Source: Prosthecobacter vanneervenii (lineage in GTDB: Bacteria; Verrucomicrobiota; Verrucomicrobiia; Verrucomicrobiales; Verrucomicrobiaceae). Taken from it: a DNA stretch of 64,000 bases. Positions 52,851-60,880 of the stretch are shown piece after piece (the first letter of the stretch is position 1; the number at the start of each line of letters is the position of its first letter). The stretch covers positions 1-64,000 of the forward strand of contig NZ_JACHIG010000006.1 of assembly GCF_014203095.1 (NCBI RefSeq), given 5' to 3'. The notes under the pieces are model-generated. The model had not been told where the DNA came from. It saw only the letters and a list, made by a program, of their open reading frames with translations, and searched no databases. The position numbers and the translations under genes are program-made.

Positions 52851-53087
52851 TTACTTGGCCTTTTTATCAGCGGGGGTTTCGCCCTTCTGCTTGGCCCAGC
52901 GCTTGCGCTGAGCATCAGCGATCTTTTTGCGGGCGGCGGCGGACATTTCGCGCTTCTTGCGGGCAGGTTTGGCCTCAGAAGATCCGGCAGAAAAAGAACC
53001 GCCAAGCAGGCTGGCCAGTTCCTGCTGCATAGATTCGATTTTTTCCTGCAGCTTGGCGGCGCGGCGCAGTTGGGAGGAGGAGAGCAT
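52851..53087 (-). CDS. Small basic protein with coiled coil and Ala/Lys/Arg tail (78 aa)
   Basis: Residues 1-28 form a coiled coil (LRRAAKLQEKIESMQQELAS), and residues 30-40 are a Gly/Ser linker. The C-terminal half holds KKREMSAAARKKIADAQRKR followed by WAKQK, a basic MSxAARxKIAxAQRxRW motif seen in small putative DNA-binding proteins and in NUMOD-like segments. An architectural or regulatory nucleic-acid-binding role is plausible but unproven. It has its own promoter-like region upstream. Confidence 0.65.
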   Translation of the reverse strand: MLSSSQLRRAAKLQEKIESMQQELASLLGGSFSAGSSEAKPARKKREMSAAARKKIADAQRKRWAKQKGETPADKKAK

Positions 53088-53118
53088 GATTTTTTTTAAT
53101 TGTTGGATTGCAAAGGCT

Positions 53119-53147
53119 TGTTTATAAAAGGCTTAGCATGAAGTCAA
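53119..53147 (-). promoter_or_regulatory. Candidate promoter of the small basic protein gene
   Basis: On the minus strand TTGACT (53142-53147) is followed after 17 bases by TAAACA (53119-53124), or after 15 bases by TATAAA (53121-53126). It lies 32-60 bases upstream of the ATG at 53087. Confidence 0.45.
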
Positions 53148-53185
53148 GTAAAGAACATATAGTCAAATGCCTATTACATAAGCAT

Positions 53186-54454
53186 TTAGAGTGCTTTGTC
53201 ATAGATACTTTGGAAGACTTCAGATGAGTTAGGATCAATAACAGTGATGCCGTCTTTCCCGAAACGTGCTGTGACTGTGGCGCCTTTGCCCTCCTGCATG
53301 TATTTCCAGTTCAGGTCCCTTACACGGGCTGCTGCATCCACAATGGCACAGGTAATTCGAGCTTCTTCAGCGGTAGGATAGAGCTCCGCCACAGCATCCC
53401 GCGATTCCTTGGCAAACTTGACCCGGCAGATAGCGACCAGGCCGACTGTGAGACTATCCACACCATATCCGATGTAGCCTTTGCTGCCGTCCGGGCGGAG
53501 TACTTCGCGGGTAAAGTGGTTGTTGCTGGTGCGGGAGCCGCCGCCTTGATTCCACCAGCGGAATCCACGGTACTGCTGGTCGCTTTCCACCTTGCCGTCT
53601 GCGCCTACGATCTCGTGGCCCTGATTGACCGGGCCTTCAAAGTCGGCGGGCGTCACCCAGTTGTTGTGGAAGTTGATAGACATGCCGTTGTCGAAGTCCA
53701 CGCGCACCTGAACGGCGTCGAAGGCGTTGATGCCGTCGCGTACCAGACGCTTTTTCTGACCCACGGCGGTGAGGGAGACGGGCTTGCTCTTGTAGTAGCT
53801 CCAGATGAGGTCCGTCCAATGCGGGCCCACATAGCTGAAGGGGTCGCTGCTTTCCACCCACTTGAAGGTGCTGGTGCTGACCTCGAGCGGCTCTTCAAGA
53901 TAGGCGGTGCCGTAGAGCGGTGCGCCGATGCGGTTCTGAATGTCATCACGGATGCGCAGGTGGTCCGGGTCGTAGCGCTTGTGCATGTCCACGGCCACGA
54001 TCAGGTTTTTGGCCTTGGCTGCCTCGATGATCTCGTCGGACTCCTGAATGGAGAGGCACATGGGCTTCTCCGTCAGCACGTGTACGCCTCTGGCCAGGGC
54101 GGCGAGGATGGGCTGGGTGTGCAAGTGGTCAGGCGTGGCCACAGCCATCACATCCAGATCGGGGAAGGCGGCCAGGATGTCGTTCCAAGGTTCATCGCCG
54201 TGGAATGCCTGTGGCTCGTGTCCGGTGATATCCTTGAAGGCGGCGGCGGCTTTGCGGGCGGATTTCTCGCTGCGGGTGGCCACAGCCACGAGGTCAAACT
54301 TCACTCCGGCGAGTTCGCGGGAGTATTTGTCCAGTCCCACGCGGGCGAGCTGGCCGGCGATGCCAAAGCGCTGAAGGTCTGCGTAAGCACGTGCGTGCAC
54401 ATCTCCGCCGAACATGCCGGCGCCGACAAGGGCGATCTTGATGGTGGGTTCCAT
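53186..54454 (-). CDS. Gfo/Idh/MocA-family oxidoreductase
   Basis: The start MEPTIKIALVGAGMFGG at 54454 was chosen because GAGG lies about 7 bases upstream and the NAD-binding motif GAGMFG follows at once; the open frame runs to 54499. Residues 1-170 form the Rossmann domain, with VAVATPDHLHTQPILAALAR and the family-defining HVLTEKPMCLS (EKP). The VAVDMHKRYDPDH segment supplies the catalytic His/Lys region, and the C-terminal domain is the usual beta-sheet. The 423-residue length is normal. Verrucomicrobia have many such sugar or inositol dehydrogenases; the substrate cannot be predicted. Confidence 0.9.
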   Translation of the reverse strand: MEPTIKIALVGAGMFGGDVHARAYADLQRFGIAGQLARVGLDKYSRELAGVKFDLVAVATRSEKSARKAAAAFKDITGHEPQAFHGDEPWNDILAAFPDLDVMAVATPDHLHTQPILAALARGVHVLTEKPMCLSIQESDEIIEAAKAKNLIVAVDMHKRYDPDHLRIRDDIQNRIGAPLYGTAYLEEPLEVSTSTFKWVESSDPFSYVGPHWTDLIWSYYKSKPVSLTAVGQKKRLVRDGINAFDAVQVRVDFDNGMSINFHNNWVTPADFEGPVNQGHEIVGADGKVESDQQYRGFRWWNQGGGSRTSNNHFTREVLRPDGSKGYIGYGVDSLTVGLVAICRVKFAKESRDAVAELYPTAEEARITCAIVDAAARVRDLNWKYMQEGKGATVTARFGKDGITVIDPNSSEVFQSIYDKAL

Positions 54455-54907
54455 GGTTGCCTCATGGAAGGCGGAGCCGGGCGGCATGCAACAGGCCATG
54501 TTGATACATCAGTGCCGGGTTCCTGTGTTTTGGTGAGGTTGGCAGGCTCCCCGTTGGGCGGTCTTGAGGTTTCCAACACGGCATGCTGTCGTTCCGCATC
54601 CGCTGGTGTTGGAATTCGAGCCAATGGTGACGTTGGCGGCGGGCCAAAGGACCGAACCTGCAGCGATGGTCAGACCGAGCTTGCCGTGTGCCAGGGGGGC
54701 TGCACACGACAGCTCCGAGCTGGCGATACTCTGAGATTCCGCATCGAGATGAACGGCGATAGACAACACTGGGGGCTGAGGGCCACTCATCATAGCCCAG
54801 CATACGCAAGGGCGGTCGTTGATAACAGCCCGGCTTTCGGCTACATAATACTGCCGACGTGCCTGACTGAAGGTTCTGATAGCCTCCCTCCTCCAGCTAA
54901 TACTTCA
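54455..54907. other. Gene-free interval between divergent genes
   Basis: These 453 bases separate the oxidoreductase from the helical-repeat gene. Open frames cross it on both strands (the plus-strand frame of the next gene extends upstream through it), but none has a domain or start context. It presumably holds both promoters. No RNA gene could be identified. Confidence 0.45.
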
Positions 54908-56653
54908 ATGCCTGAATACCACAGCGATTCACTGGTGCCCCCAAAGCATGGGGTGATCTCCCCCTTCGCGATGCTGACTTGGTTTTCCATCGTCGCGGTG
55001 TTTATCGGAGTCATTTCCATGGTTGCCCTCAAGTTTGACTTCTCCCGCCTGCGCGGATCAGACCACTGGATCGGCAAGGCCCGGCAGGCCATTTCCGCCA
55101 AAGACTGGCCGGCTGCCGTCGAGGCTCTGAGACATGTGAATGCTAAGGATCAGGACAAGGCTGAGTATCTGCGTGTGGTGGCAGACTTTCTGGAAGGTGC
55201 CCGTGTAGAGCCAGCATTGCTGGACAGTACTTTGGACAAACTGGATGCAAAAGGATTAATGCAGCCTGTGGATTATCTTTGGCGGTCAAGAATGCGTTTG
55301 GCTGTGGGCAATGTAGCTGCAGCTCGCAGAGCACTGGAGAGTATTCCTGCGGCGAAACGTGAAACCGTGGAGTACATGAGGCTCAACATCGAGACTCTCA
55401 AAGAGGAAGGTCACATGCGTGAAGCCAAGATGGAAGAACATCACATGGCGCAGATGTTTCCGGGCAATCCGGAGGTGATTTTGCTCCAAGCCTCCGCCGA
55501 CCTGCAGGCATCGTTTCCAGAGCTGCAAACTGCCGCCATGGAGAAGCTCTGGAAGCTTGCCGGAGAAAAGGGTGAATATGGGCAAAAAGCCATTGTGCTT
55601 CTTGGTAAGTCAAAGCTCACCTTGAACGAGGCCAGGCGTCTGCTCGAGCTTGCTGACAAGTCTGGCGTTGGCACCACGGATAAGCTGCAAATTGTTTCGA
55701 TGATCCTGCGGCTTGATCCAGAACAGCGCGAAGTCATTCTGAAGAAAGCAGTCGATCAATATCGTCAGGATGGTGCCCAGACGGCCGTGCAACTGGCTTT
55801 GTGGCTCGCGCAAGAGAAGGAACATCGACGAGCTATGGAACTCGTCATGTCTGCTCCTGCGGTCTCCAAGGAAGCTTTGATGCGTTCACCGGAGGTTTTT
55901 ACCATGACTATCCAGGGCTTGGCTGCGGAAAGCCGATGGAAAGAAATGCTGGCTCTGATTCCGAAAGGTAAAAAACTGCCGGTAGCCAATGGGCTGGCAT
56001 GTACATGGCGGGCTCTGGCGGCCAGCCATCTCAATCCATCCGATGCACTGGAGCCGAGGGCTCATTTGGAAGAGGCCTTTCGGGAGGCAAAGATCAGCAA
56101 AGATGTTTTTGTGTTGAACCTGGTGGCCCGAATGGCGGAGGAGGGGAACATGTCTGATCTGGCCTTTCAAGCTTATCAGTTTCTGGCGGCTCCTGAGTTT
56201 GGGCGTGAATTCGAGATGATGGACAAATGCTGGAAAATGGCTGAAATCCTCAAAGATTCCGGGCAACTTTTGAGAGTCGCCGAACGGCTTGTGAGCCTTC
56301 GACCAGCGAATCAAATTCTTGCCCAGAGATACGACTATCTTCGGTTATTGAGGGGGGAGCAGATTGAAACCACCCTTCTGACCGCGGCCAAGAACGATCT
56401 GGGAAACAGGCCCGGCAATGTTTATGAACTGCTTTGTGCTCTGAAAGCTTATCGTCTCAATGACAAGGCTCAAGTCGCTGCCAATCTCTGCAGAATCAAA
56501 ACATTAGAGGGATTTACGCTGGGGGAAAGGGCTGTGTGTGCCGGATTGCTTGCTTTCCAAGGGGATCAAATTCGTGCCTTTCCAATCGCTGAAAAAGTAC
56601 CGTCTCAGGTGTTGCTGCCAGAAGAAGAAGTACTTTTGAAGCTGGCGTTTTGA
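54908..56653 (+). CDS. Membrane-anchored helical (TPR-like) repeat protein
   Basis: The start is ATG at 54908 (MPEYHSDSLVPPKHGVISPF), although the open frame extends far upstream antisense to the oxidoreductase. The protein has 581 residues. One N-terminal membrane helix (MLTWFSIVAVFIGVISMVAL, about 22-42) is followed by helical repeats of TPR type throughout (for example KARQAISAKDWPAAVEALRH and ARRALESIPAAKRETVEYMR). There is no enzyme motif. The topology suggests a periplasmic or cytoplasmic scaffold on a membrane anchor. The second half is less GC-rich than its neighbours. No named family is recognised. Confidence 0.7.
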   Translation: MPEYHSDSLVPPKHGVISPFAMLTWFSIVAVFIGVISMVALKFDFSRLRGSDHWIGKARQAISAKDWPAAVEALRHVNAKDQDKAEYLRVVADFLEGARVEPALLDSTLDKLDAKGLMQPVDYLWRSRMRLAVGNVAAARRALESIPAAKRETVEYMRLNIETLKEEGHMREAKMEEHHMAQMFPGNPEVILLQASADLQASFPELQTAAMEKLWKLAGEKGEYGQKAIVLLGKSKLTLNEARRLLELADKSGVGTTDKLQIVSMILRLDPEQREVILKKAVDQYRQDGAQTAVQLALWLAQEKEHRRAMELVMSAPAVSKEALMRSPEVFTMTIQGLAAESRWKEMLALIPKGKKLPVANGLACTWRALAASHLNPSDALEPRAHLEEAFREAKISKDVFVLNLVARMAEEGNMSDLAFQAYQFLAAPEFGREFEMMDKCWKMAEILKDSGQLLRVAERLVSLRPANQILAQRYDYLRLLRGEQIETTLLTAAKNDLGNRPGNVYELLCALKAYRLNDKAQVAANLCRIKTLEGFTLGERAVCAGLLAFQGDQIRAFPIAEKVPSQVLLPEEEVLLKLAF

Positions 56654-56904
56654 TGTGAGAGTGTTTGCATCCTAAATTCTATGGCGGTTAGGATAGATGC
56701 TTTTTTATTATTTGGTTGGCTCAGCATCCAAGGGGACGCTCGCTGTGCTGTTACGGCGCCTAAAAATTTCAGCTCAAAGCAAGCGCCTGTGAAAATGTGA
56801 ACGTGCTGTCAAATGGCATAACTAAGTCTGTTTGAAAATCTGCACATTTAGTCATACAGCGGGGAATTGTGCGTAATCGATTCAATAACCTGCTGCCTGA
56901 TATC
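56654..56904. other. Short gene-free interval
   Basis: About 250 AT-richer bases lie between two convergent genes. Apart from the terminator that follows, nothing was recognised in it. Confidence 0.4.
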
Positions 56905-56932
56905 AAAAAAGCGGCTGCATAGCAGCCGCTTT
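56905..56932 (-). terminator. Rho-independent terminator
   Basis: An 11-bp stem (AAAGCGGCTGC, 56908-56918, with 56922-56932) has a 3-nt apex. On the minus strand it is followed by TTTTTTGATA. It ends the PEP-CTERM gene at 56960. Confidence 0.85.
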
Positions 56933-56959
56933 CAGTAAATTCAAATCTGTGGCTATCGC

Positions 56960-57616
56960 TTAGAGCCTTCTACGACGAATCAGGAAAGCTCCTGCACCAG
57001 CGAAGATGAGAAACATGCGTGAAGGTTCAGGAGCGACTGAGATAGACTGGAGCTGAACAGCGCCTGTTGGAGCACTGAAAAGAGCGGTGAGTGCTGCATT
57101 ACTTGTTTGGAAGCTGCCGGCCAAATATGTTCCTCCCAGAGAGGCCTTGGCTTGTTCAATATCTATCGATGTGCTTGTAAGATTTGTGCCTGGAAAATTC
57201 CAGCTGGAATTTGTTGTTGAGGGTTCGTAAAAAATAGCCTGCTGCGTTGCAGAGCCTACAGTTGCTGCGTTTAGCGCCCAAAGATAAATCTGGTGACCCA
57301 AACTAGCTCCAGACAAACTTGGAGTGGAGGTGAGAGTGAATGAACCTGCAACCCCAGTTCCAGTGCCTACTGTGGTGTCAGCAACGGAAACCCATGAAGA
57401 AGTCAGTGTGCTCATGTTACCTGAAGCTACAGCGGTTGAGATTGCCGAATCCGTGATTGTGAAGTATCCAAGGCGAACAAGACTGCCTTGCGCTAGAGCT
57501 GCACCACTTGCATCTGCCAAACCTACGGTGTTCTGGGCCCCCCAGTTAATTGTCGCTGCATGCGAACTAGCCGCGAAGACTAGTGCGCTACTAACTAAAA
57601 ATAGAAACTTTTTCAT
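56960..57616 (-). CDS. PEP-CTERM sorting-domain protein
   Basis: This 218-residue exported protein has a signal peptide (MKKFLFLVSSALVFAASSHA). The C-terminus is a PEP-CTERM signal: APEPSRMFLIFAGAGAFL followed by IRRRRL. The body is Thr/Ser/Ala-rich and resembles a beta-sandwich; its opening INWGAQNTVGLADASGAALA and LVRLGYF recalls a family of short verrucomicrobial exported proteins of unknown function. It lies 40 bases downstream of the TIGR02597 gene on the same strand and is followed by a terminator. Confidence 0.85.
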   Translation of the reverse strand: MKKFLFLVSSALVFAASSHAATINWGAQNTVGLADASGAALAQGSLVRLGYFTITDSAISTAVASGNMSTLTSSWVSVADTTVGTGTGVAGSFTLTSTPSLSGASLGHQIYLWALNAATVGSATQQAIFYEPSTTNSSWNFPGTNLTSTSIDIEQAKASLGGTYLAGSFQTSNAALTALFSAPTGAVQLQSISVAPEPSRMFLIFAGAGAFLIRRRRL

Positions 57617-57656
57617 TGTTTAATTTCAGTTGTTGTCTGATTAAGACCAATAGAAG

Positions 57657-58709
57657 TCAGTTGAAACTTGCTGGATGTTGCGGGGCGACCCAGTTGAATC
57701 CAGTGCCGCTGCCACCAATGCGATTCACAAAAATTGCCGCCCCCGCAGGAATGGGAGTAGAGCTAGCGTCTGCGGATGCGGAAGAGAACGAGCGCCATCC
57801 GGTGCCACCCAAGCCAGATGTCTTATAGTAGTATGTGTCGTAGCCAGAGGCACCTGGGTTCCAAATCAGGATTTGATCTGCTGTAGTGGATGTGCCGCCA
57901 GCGACTCCGGTTGATGAGTTGCCAGTGTACAATCCTGAGCTAGCCAAGGTCATTGAAGTTGCGTAAACATTTCCGAGGAGGGTGTAACCTGAAGGCACAG
58001 GAATAACGCTCTGACCTGTTTTGACAGATCCAGTAATTGTGATCGATGTTGCGTTGGATTGATTGCGAACAATAATGAAACCGTCATCTGGGTAGAGAAC
58101 AGTGCCACTGGCATCGGTAGATGTGGAATTGAATGACCTCCAGCCTGTTCCGCCTAAGCCTGCTGTCTTGTAGTAATAAGTTGTGTAGCCTTGAGTGGAT
58201 GAGTTCCAAACAAGCACTTGGTCTGCCGTGGTGGAAGTGCCTCCGGTGAGTCCATTCTGATTGGTAGCACCGAAAACACCTGCGATAGTCCAATGTGGGC
58301 GGATTCTATACGTCGCACCGGCTGATATCCCAGCAAGCAGAGGCTGGCTCAATGTCAGGGACTGAGTGGCGGCAGTTGTGCCAATGATGTCGTAGGTGGT
58401 TCCTGCACCGGTGCCAGAGGTGATTTCTACGTAGTGCGTGATTTGGCCACTTGCTCCGTTGTAAGCATTGTCTGCCCAAGTGGCGCTTGCATCAACGAGA
58501 GTTGAAGATCCTCCCACAGATGAGGTTGTGGACTGATAAGCCACCGCGTTATACATTCCCAAAGTTGCAAACGTGTATGCGGGCTGCCCAGAGCCGCCAT
58601 TGCCAGCTACGCTAATGGTTGTGAATCCGACAGGATCTGTCGATACCTGTGCCTGCAGTGCTCCTGCCGCGAGTGAAAGGGCGAGTAGGGAAATGTGAAG
58701 CTTCTTCAT
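57657..58709 (-). CDS. TIGR02597-family exported protein
   Basis: This 350-residue protein starts MKKLHISLLALSLAAGALQA, a signal peptide; an in-frame ATG five codons earlier (58724) is possible. The N-terminus STDPVGFTTISVAGNG and the repeated pattern of GGTSTTADQ(V/I)L(V/I)WN, YYYKTxGLGGTGWRSF and a late FVNRIGG are typical of the verrucomicrobial TIGR02597 family. Its function is unknown. Two near-identical internal repeats (about 160-215 and 265-320) share the WNxxxxGYxTYYYKT motif. It is transcribed with the PEP-CTERM gene. Confidence 0.85.
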   Translation of the reverse strand: MKKLHISLLALSLAAGALQAQVSTDPVGFTTISVAGNGGSGQPAYTFATLGMYNAVAYQSTTSSVGGSSTLVDASATWADNAYNGASGQITHYVEITSGTGAGTTYDIIGTTAATQSLTLSQPLLAGISAGATYRIRPHWTIAGVFGATNQNGLTGGTSTTADQVLVWNSSTQGYTTYYYKTAGLGGTGWRSFNSTSTDASGTVLYPDDGFIIVRNQSNATSITITGSVKTGQSVIPVPSGYTLLGNVYATSMTLASSGLYTGNSSTGVAGGTSTTADQILIWNPGASGYDTYYYKTSGLGGTGWRSFSSASADASSTPIPAGAAIFVNRIGGSGTGFNWVAPQHPASFN

Positions 58710-58960
58710 GGCAATATTAGGCATGTATAATCAAAAGGCGCGTCGGGGGATAGCAAAAAAATCAATTTTTTGGCGAGGCTGTGCGATGGGAACAACTGCT
58801 TATACCCACGGGACGCACAGGCGTTACAGGAAATGTGTGACAAAGTTTTCCATGAGGCGTTCAGTTCTTAAAAAGAGGCTGAATTTATCACATTTGAGAA
58901 ATTTGGTGCGGGGAGTGGTCGTCGGTTCGGGCTTTCTTGTTTGCAGGGAGCGGGCCAGGA
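58710..58960. other. Short gene-free interval
   Basis: About 250 bases lie upstream of the TIGR02597 gene and downstream of rplQ. The TIGR02597 promoter should lie here; nothing else was recognised. Confidence 0.4.
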
Positions 58961-58962
58961 CA

Positions 58963-58996
58963 CAAAAAAGCGCGGGAGTCTTGCGACTCCCGCGCT
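58963..58996 (-). terminator. Rho-independent terminator of rpoA-rplQ
   Basis: A 12-bp stem (AGCGCGGGAGTC with its complement, 58969-58980/58985-58996) and a 4-nt loop are followed on the minus strand by TTTTTG. It lies 35 bases after the rplQ stop. Confidence 0.88.
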
Positions 58997-59031
58997 GGGT
59001 AGATCAGGGTGTGATCTGGATCTCTGGCTGC

Positions 59032-59529
59032 TTATTCAGCGGCGGCTTCCTTTTTCTTGGAGGCGGCCTTCTTTTTGGCAGGGGCCTTTTTCTTGGCCGG
59101 AGCGGCAGCTTCTTCCGCAGGAGCGGGTTCGGCGGCGGCTTCAGGGGCGGGGGCTTCGGCAGCCTTGGGCGCGTAGGCGTCCACCCACTCGATGTAGGCC
59201 ATCGGGGCGGAGTCGGTGCGGCGCTGGCCGAGCTTGGTGATGCGGGTGTAGCCACCGACGCGGTCCTTGGAGGCCACGGCGATCTCTTCGAAGAGCTTCT
59301 TCACCATGTCTTTGTGACGCAGTGAGGAGAGGGCGGTGCGGCGGGCATGCAGGGTGCCGCGCTTGCCGAGGGTGACGAGCTTCTCCGCGTAGGGGCGGAG
59401 AGCCTTGGCCTTGGCGAGCGTGGTGCGGATGCGGCGATGCTCGATGAGGGAGCAGGTGAGATTCATGAGCAGCGCGTCGCGGTGGTCCTGCTTGCGCTGA
59501 AGTTTGACGATTTTTCTTCCGTGTTTCAT
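59032..59529 (-). CDS. rplQ: 50S ribosomal protein L17 with Lys/Ala-rich tail
   Basis: Residues 1-120 are L17: MKHGRKIVKLQRKQDHRDAL, LMNLTCSLIEHRRIRTTLAK, and GGYTRITKLGQRRTDSAPMA. L17 lies near the ribosomal exit tunnel. The C-terminal 45 residues are an added low-complexity tail, first Ala/Pro/Glu-rich, then repeated KKK blocks (APAKKKAPAKKKAASKKK). The gene follows rpoA by 41 bases, the usual order at the end of the alpha operon. Confidence 0.96.
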   Translation of the reverse strand: MKHGRKIVKLQRKQDHRDALLMNLTCSLIEHRRIRTTLAKAKALRPYAEKLVTLGKRGTLHARRTALSSLRHKDMVKKLFEEIAVASKDRVGGYTRITKLGQRRTDSAPMAYIEWVDAYAPKAAEAPAPEAAAEPAPAEEAAAPAKKKAPAKKKAASKKKEAAAE

Positions 59530-59570
59530 GTCCTAAATTTACTTCTAAAAATTCTTGCTGTTGTGTGTGA

Positions 59571-60692
59571 TTACTCGTCTTCGTCGTCGGCGTCGGGCAG
59601 GTGGCTGTCCACCAGCTTGCTGAAGTCGAGGGAATCGGCTTCTTCATCGTCGTCGCTGATCATGCTGCTGCGGGCCAGGAGGGAGACACCGCCAGGGGTG
59701 GCCTCAAGCAGCGCAGGGTCGAACTTCATGCCGAGAGACAGGCCCAGCTCGGCGAGCTTTTCCTTGATCTCGGTGAGGGACTTCTTGCCGAAGTTGCGGT
59801 AGCGGAGCATTTCGCCCTCGGTCTTCATGGCCAGCTGGCCCACGCTCGTGATGTTGGCGTTGTTCAGGCAGTTGGCGGCGCGGACAGAGAGTTCGATCTC
59901 GTTGACGCTCATGTTCAGGAGCTTGCGCAACTCGCTGTTTTCCTCGCTCTGGGCTTCCGGCGCAGCTTCGAACTCGATGGCCTTGTCGTCGTAGTTGACG
60001 AACACGTCCAGGTGGTGGCGCAGGATGGCGGCAGACTGCAGGAGGGCATCCTGCGGTGTGATGCGTCCGTCCGTCCAGATGTCGAGCACCAGCTTGTCGT
60101 AGTCGGTGTTCTGGCCCACACGGGTGTTTTCCACAGCGTACTTCACGCGGGTGACAGGGCTGTAGATGGAGTCGATCGGGATGACGCCGATGGGGGTGTC
60201 GGGGCGCTTGTTTTCTTCCCAGGTGGAGAAGCCGCGACCGACGCGAACTTCAAATTCGCACTCAAACTTGGTCTTGCGGTCGAGGGTGCAGATCACGAGG
60301 TCCTTGTTGATGACTTCGTAGTGGTTGTCGTCCTTGATGTCTCCGGCGGTCACGGGGCCTTCTTTTTCCACCAGGATGGAGAGTAGGCGGGGCTCCTTGG
60401 CATCGCTGTGGTGCTTGAAGCGGACCTTCTTGAGGTTCAGGATGATCTGGACCACGTCTTCGAGGACACCCGGAAGGGTGGTGAATTCGTGCTCAGCACC
60501 GCGGATTTTCACGGAGGTGATGGCGGCGCCTTCCAGGGAGGAGAGGAGCACGCGGCGGAGGGAGTTGCCAATGGTGTGACCGTAGCCTTTGTCGAAGGGC
60601 TCGGCACTGAACTGGGCGTAGGTTTCGGTAGCCGTGGCCTCGTTTTTCACCAGGCGGTTGGGCATCTCGAATCGGGCAAGACGTACTGACAT
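59571..60692 (-). CDS. rpoA: RNA polymerase alpha subunit
   Basis: The start MSVRLARFEMPNRLVKNEAT at 60692 gives 374 residues; the open frame continues upstream to 60875 but those codons are not alpha-like. The N-terminal domain shows GYGHTIGNSLRRVLLSSLEG, the dimerisation signature. The C-terminal domain shows NCLNNANITSVGQLAMKTEG and LRYRNFGKKSLTEIKEKLAE (the helix-hairpin-helix that contacts UP elements). An acidic Asp/Glu tail closes the protein. The usual upstream genes rpsM, rpsK and rpsD are not here; the upstream neighbour is the Trx/PDZ gene. Confidence 0.96.
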   Translation of the reverse strand: MSVRLARFEMPNRLVKNEATATETYAQFSAEPFDKGYGHTIGNSLRRVLLSSLEGAAITSVKIRGAEHEFTTLPGVLEDVVQIILNLKKVRFKHHSDAKEPRLLSILVEKEGPVTAGDIKDDNHYEVINKDLVICTLDRKTKFECEFEVRVGRGFSTWEENKRPDTPIGVIPIDSIYSPVTRVKYAVENTRVGQNTDYDKLVLDIWTDGRITPQDALLQSAAILRHHLDVFVNYDDKAIEFEAAPEAQSEENSELRKLLNMSVNEIELSVRAANCLNNANITSVGQLAMKTEGEMLRYRNFGKKSLTEIKEKLAELGLSLGMKFDPALLEATPGGVSLLARSSMISDDDEEADSLDFSKLVDSHLPDADDEDE

Positions 60693-60880
60693 GTATTTGA
60701 GTTTAGGTAAGTGCCGGGTTACCTCCGGGCGAGAACCCTGCACATCTCGAAGAGAGGCAGGCGCGGAGACCAACGGCGATCTATGTGGCAGCTCGCAGGG
60801 GGCGGGCATAATGCAGGCCCGCCCTGGGAATGCAACCGGGATTTTAGGGGCGTGCAGGCCTGTCCGCTGGGGCAAAAAGG

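Noticed and set aside
54509..54793. 94-residue minus-strand frame upstream of the oxidoreductase (contains TSGCGTTACRVG)
   Set aside because: It has no recognised domain or ribosome site and lies where promoters are expected. It was kept as a gene-free interval with low certainty.
53516..54907. N-terminal extension of the helical-repeat protein to 1045 residues
   Set aside because: The extension is antisense to the Gfo/Idh/MocA gene and then crosses the intergenic region. The membrane helix and repeats begin only after ATG 54908.
60693..60875. 61-codon N-terminal extension of RpoA
   Set aside because: The alpha subunit begins at the conserved region after 60692. The upstream codons look like leader sequence.
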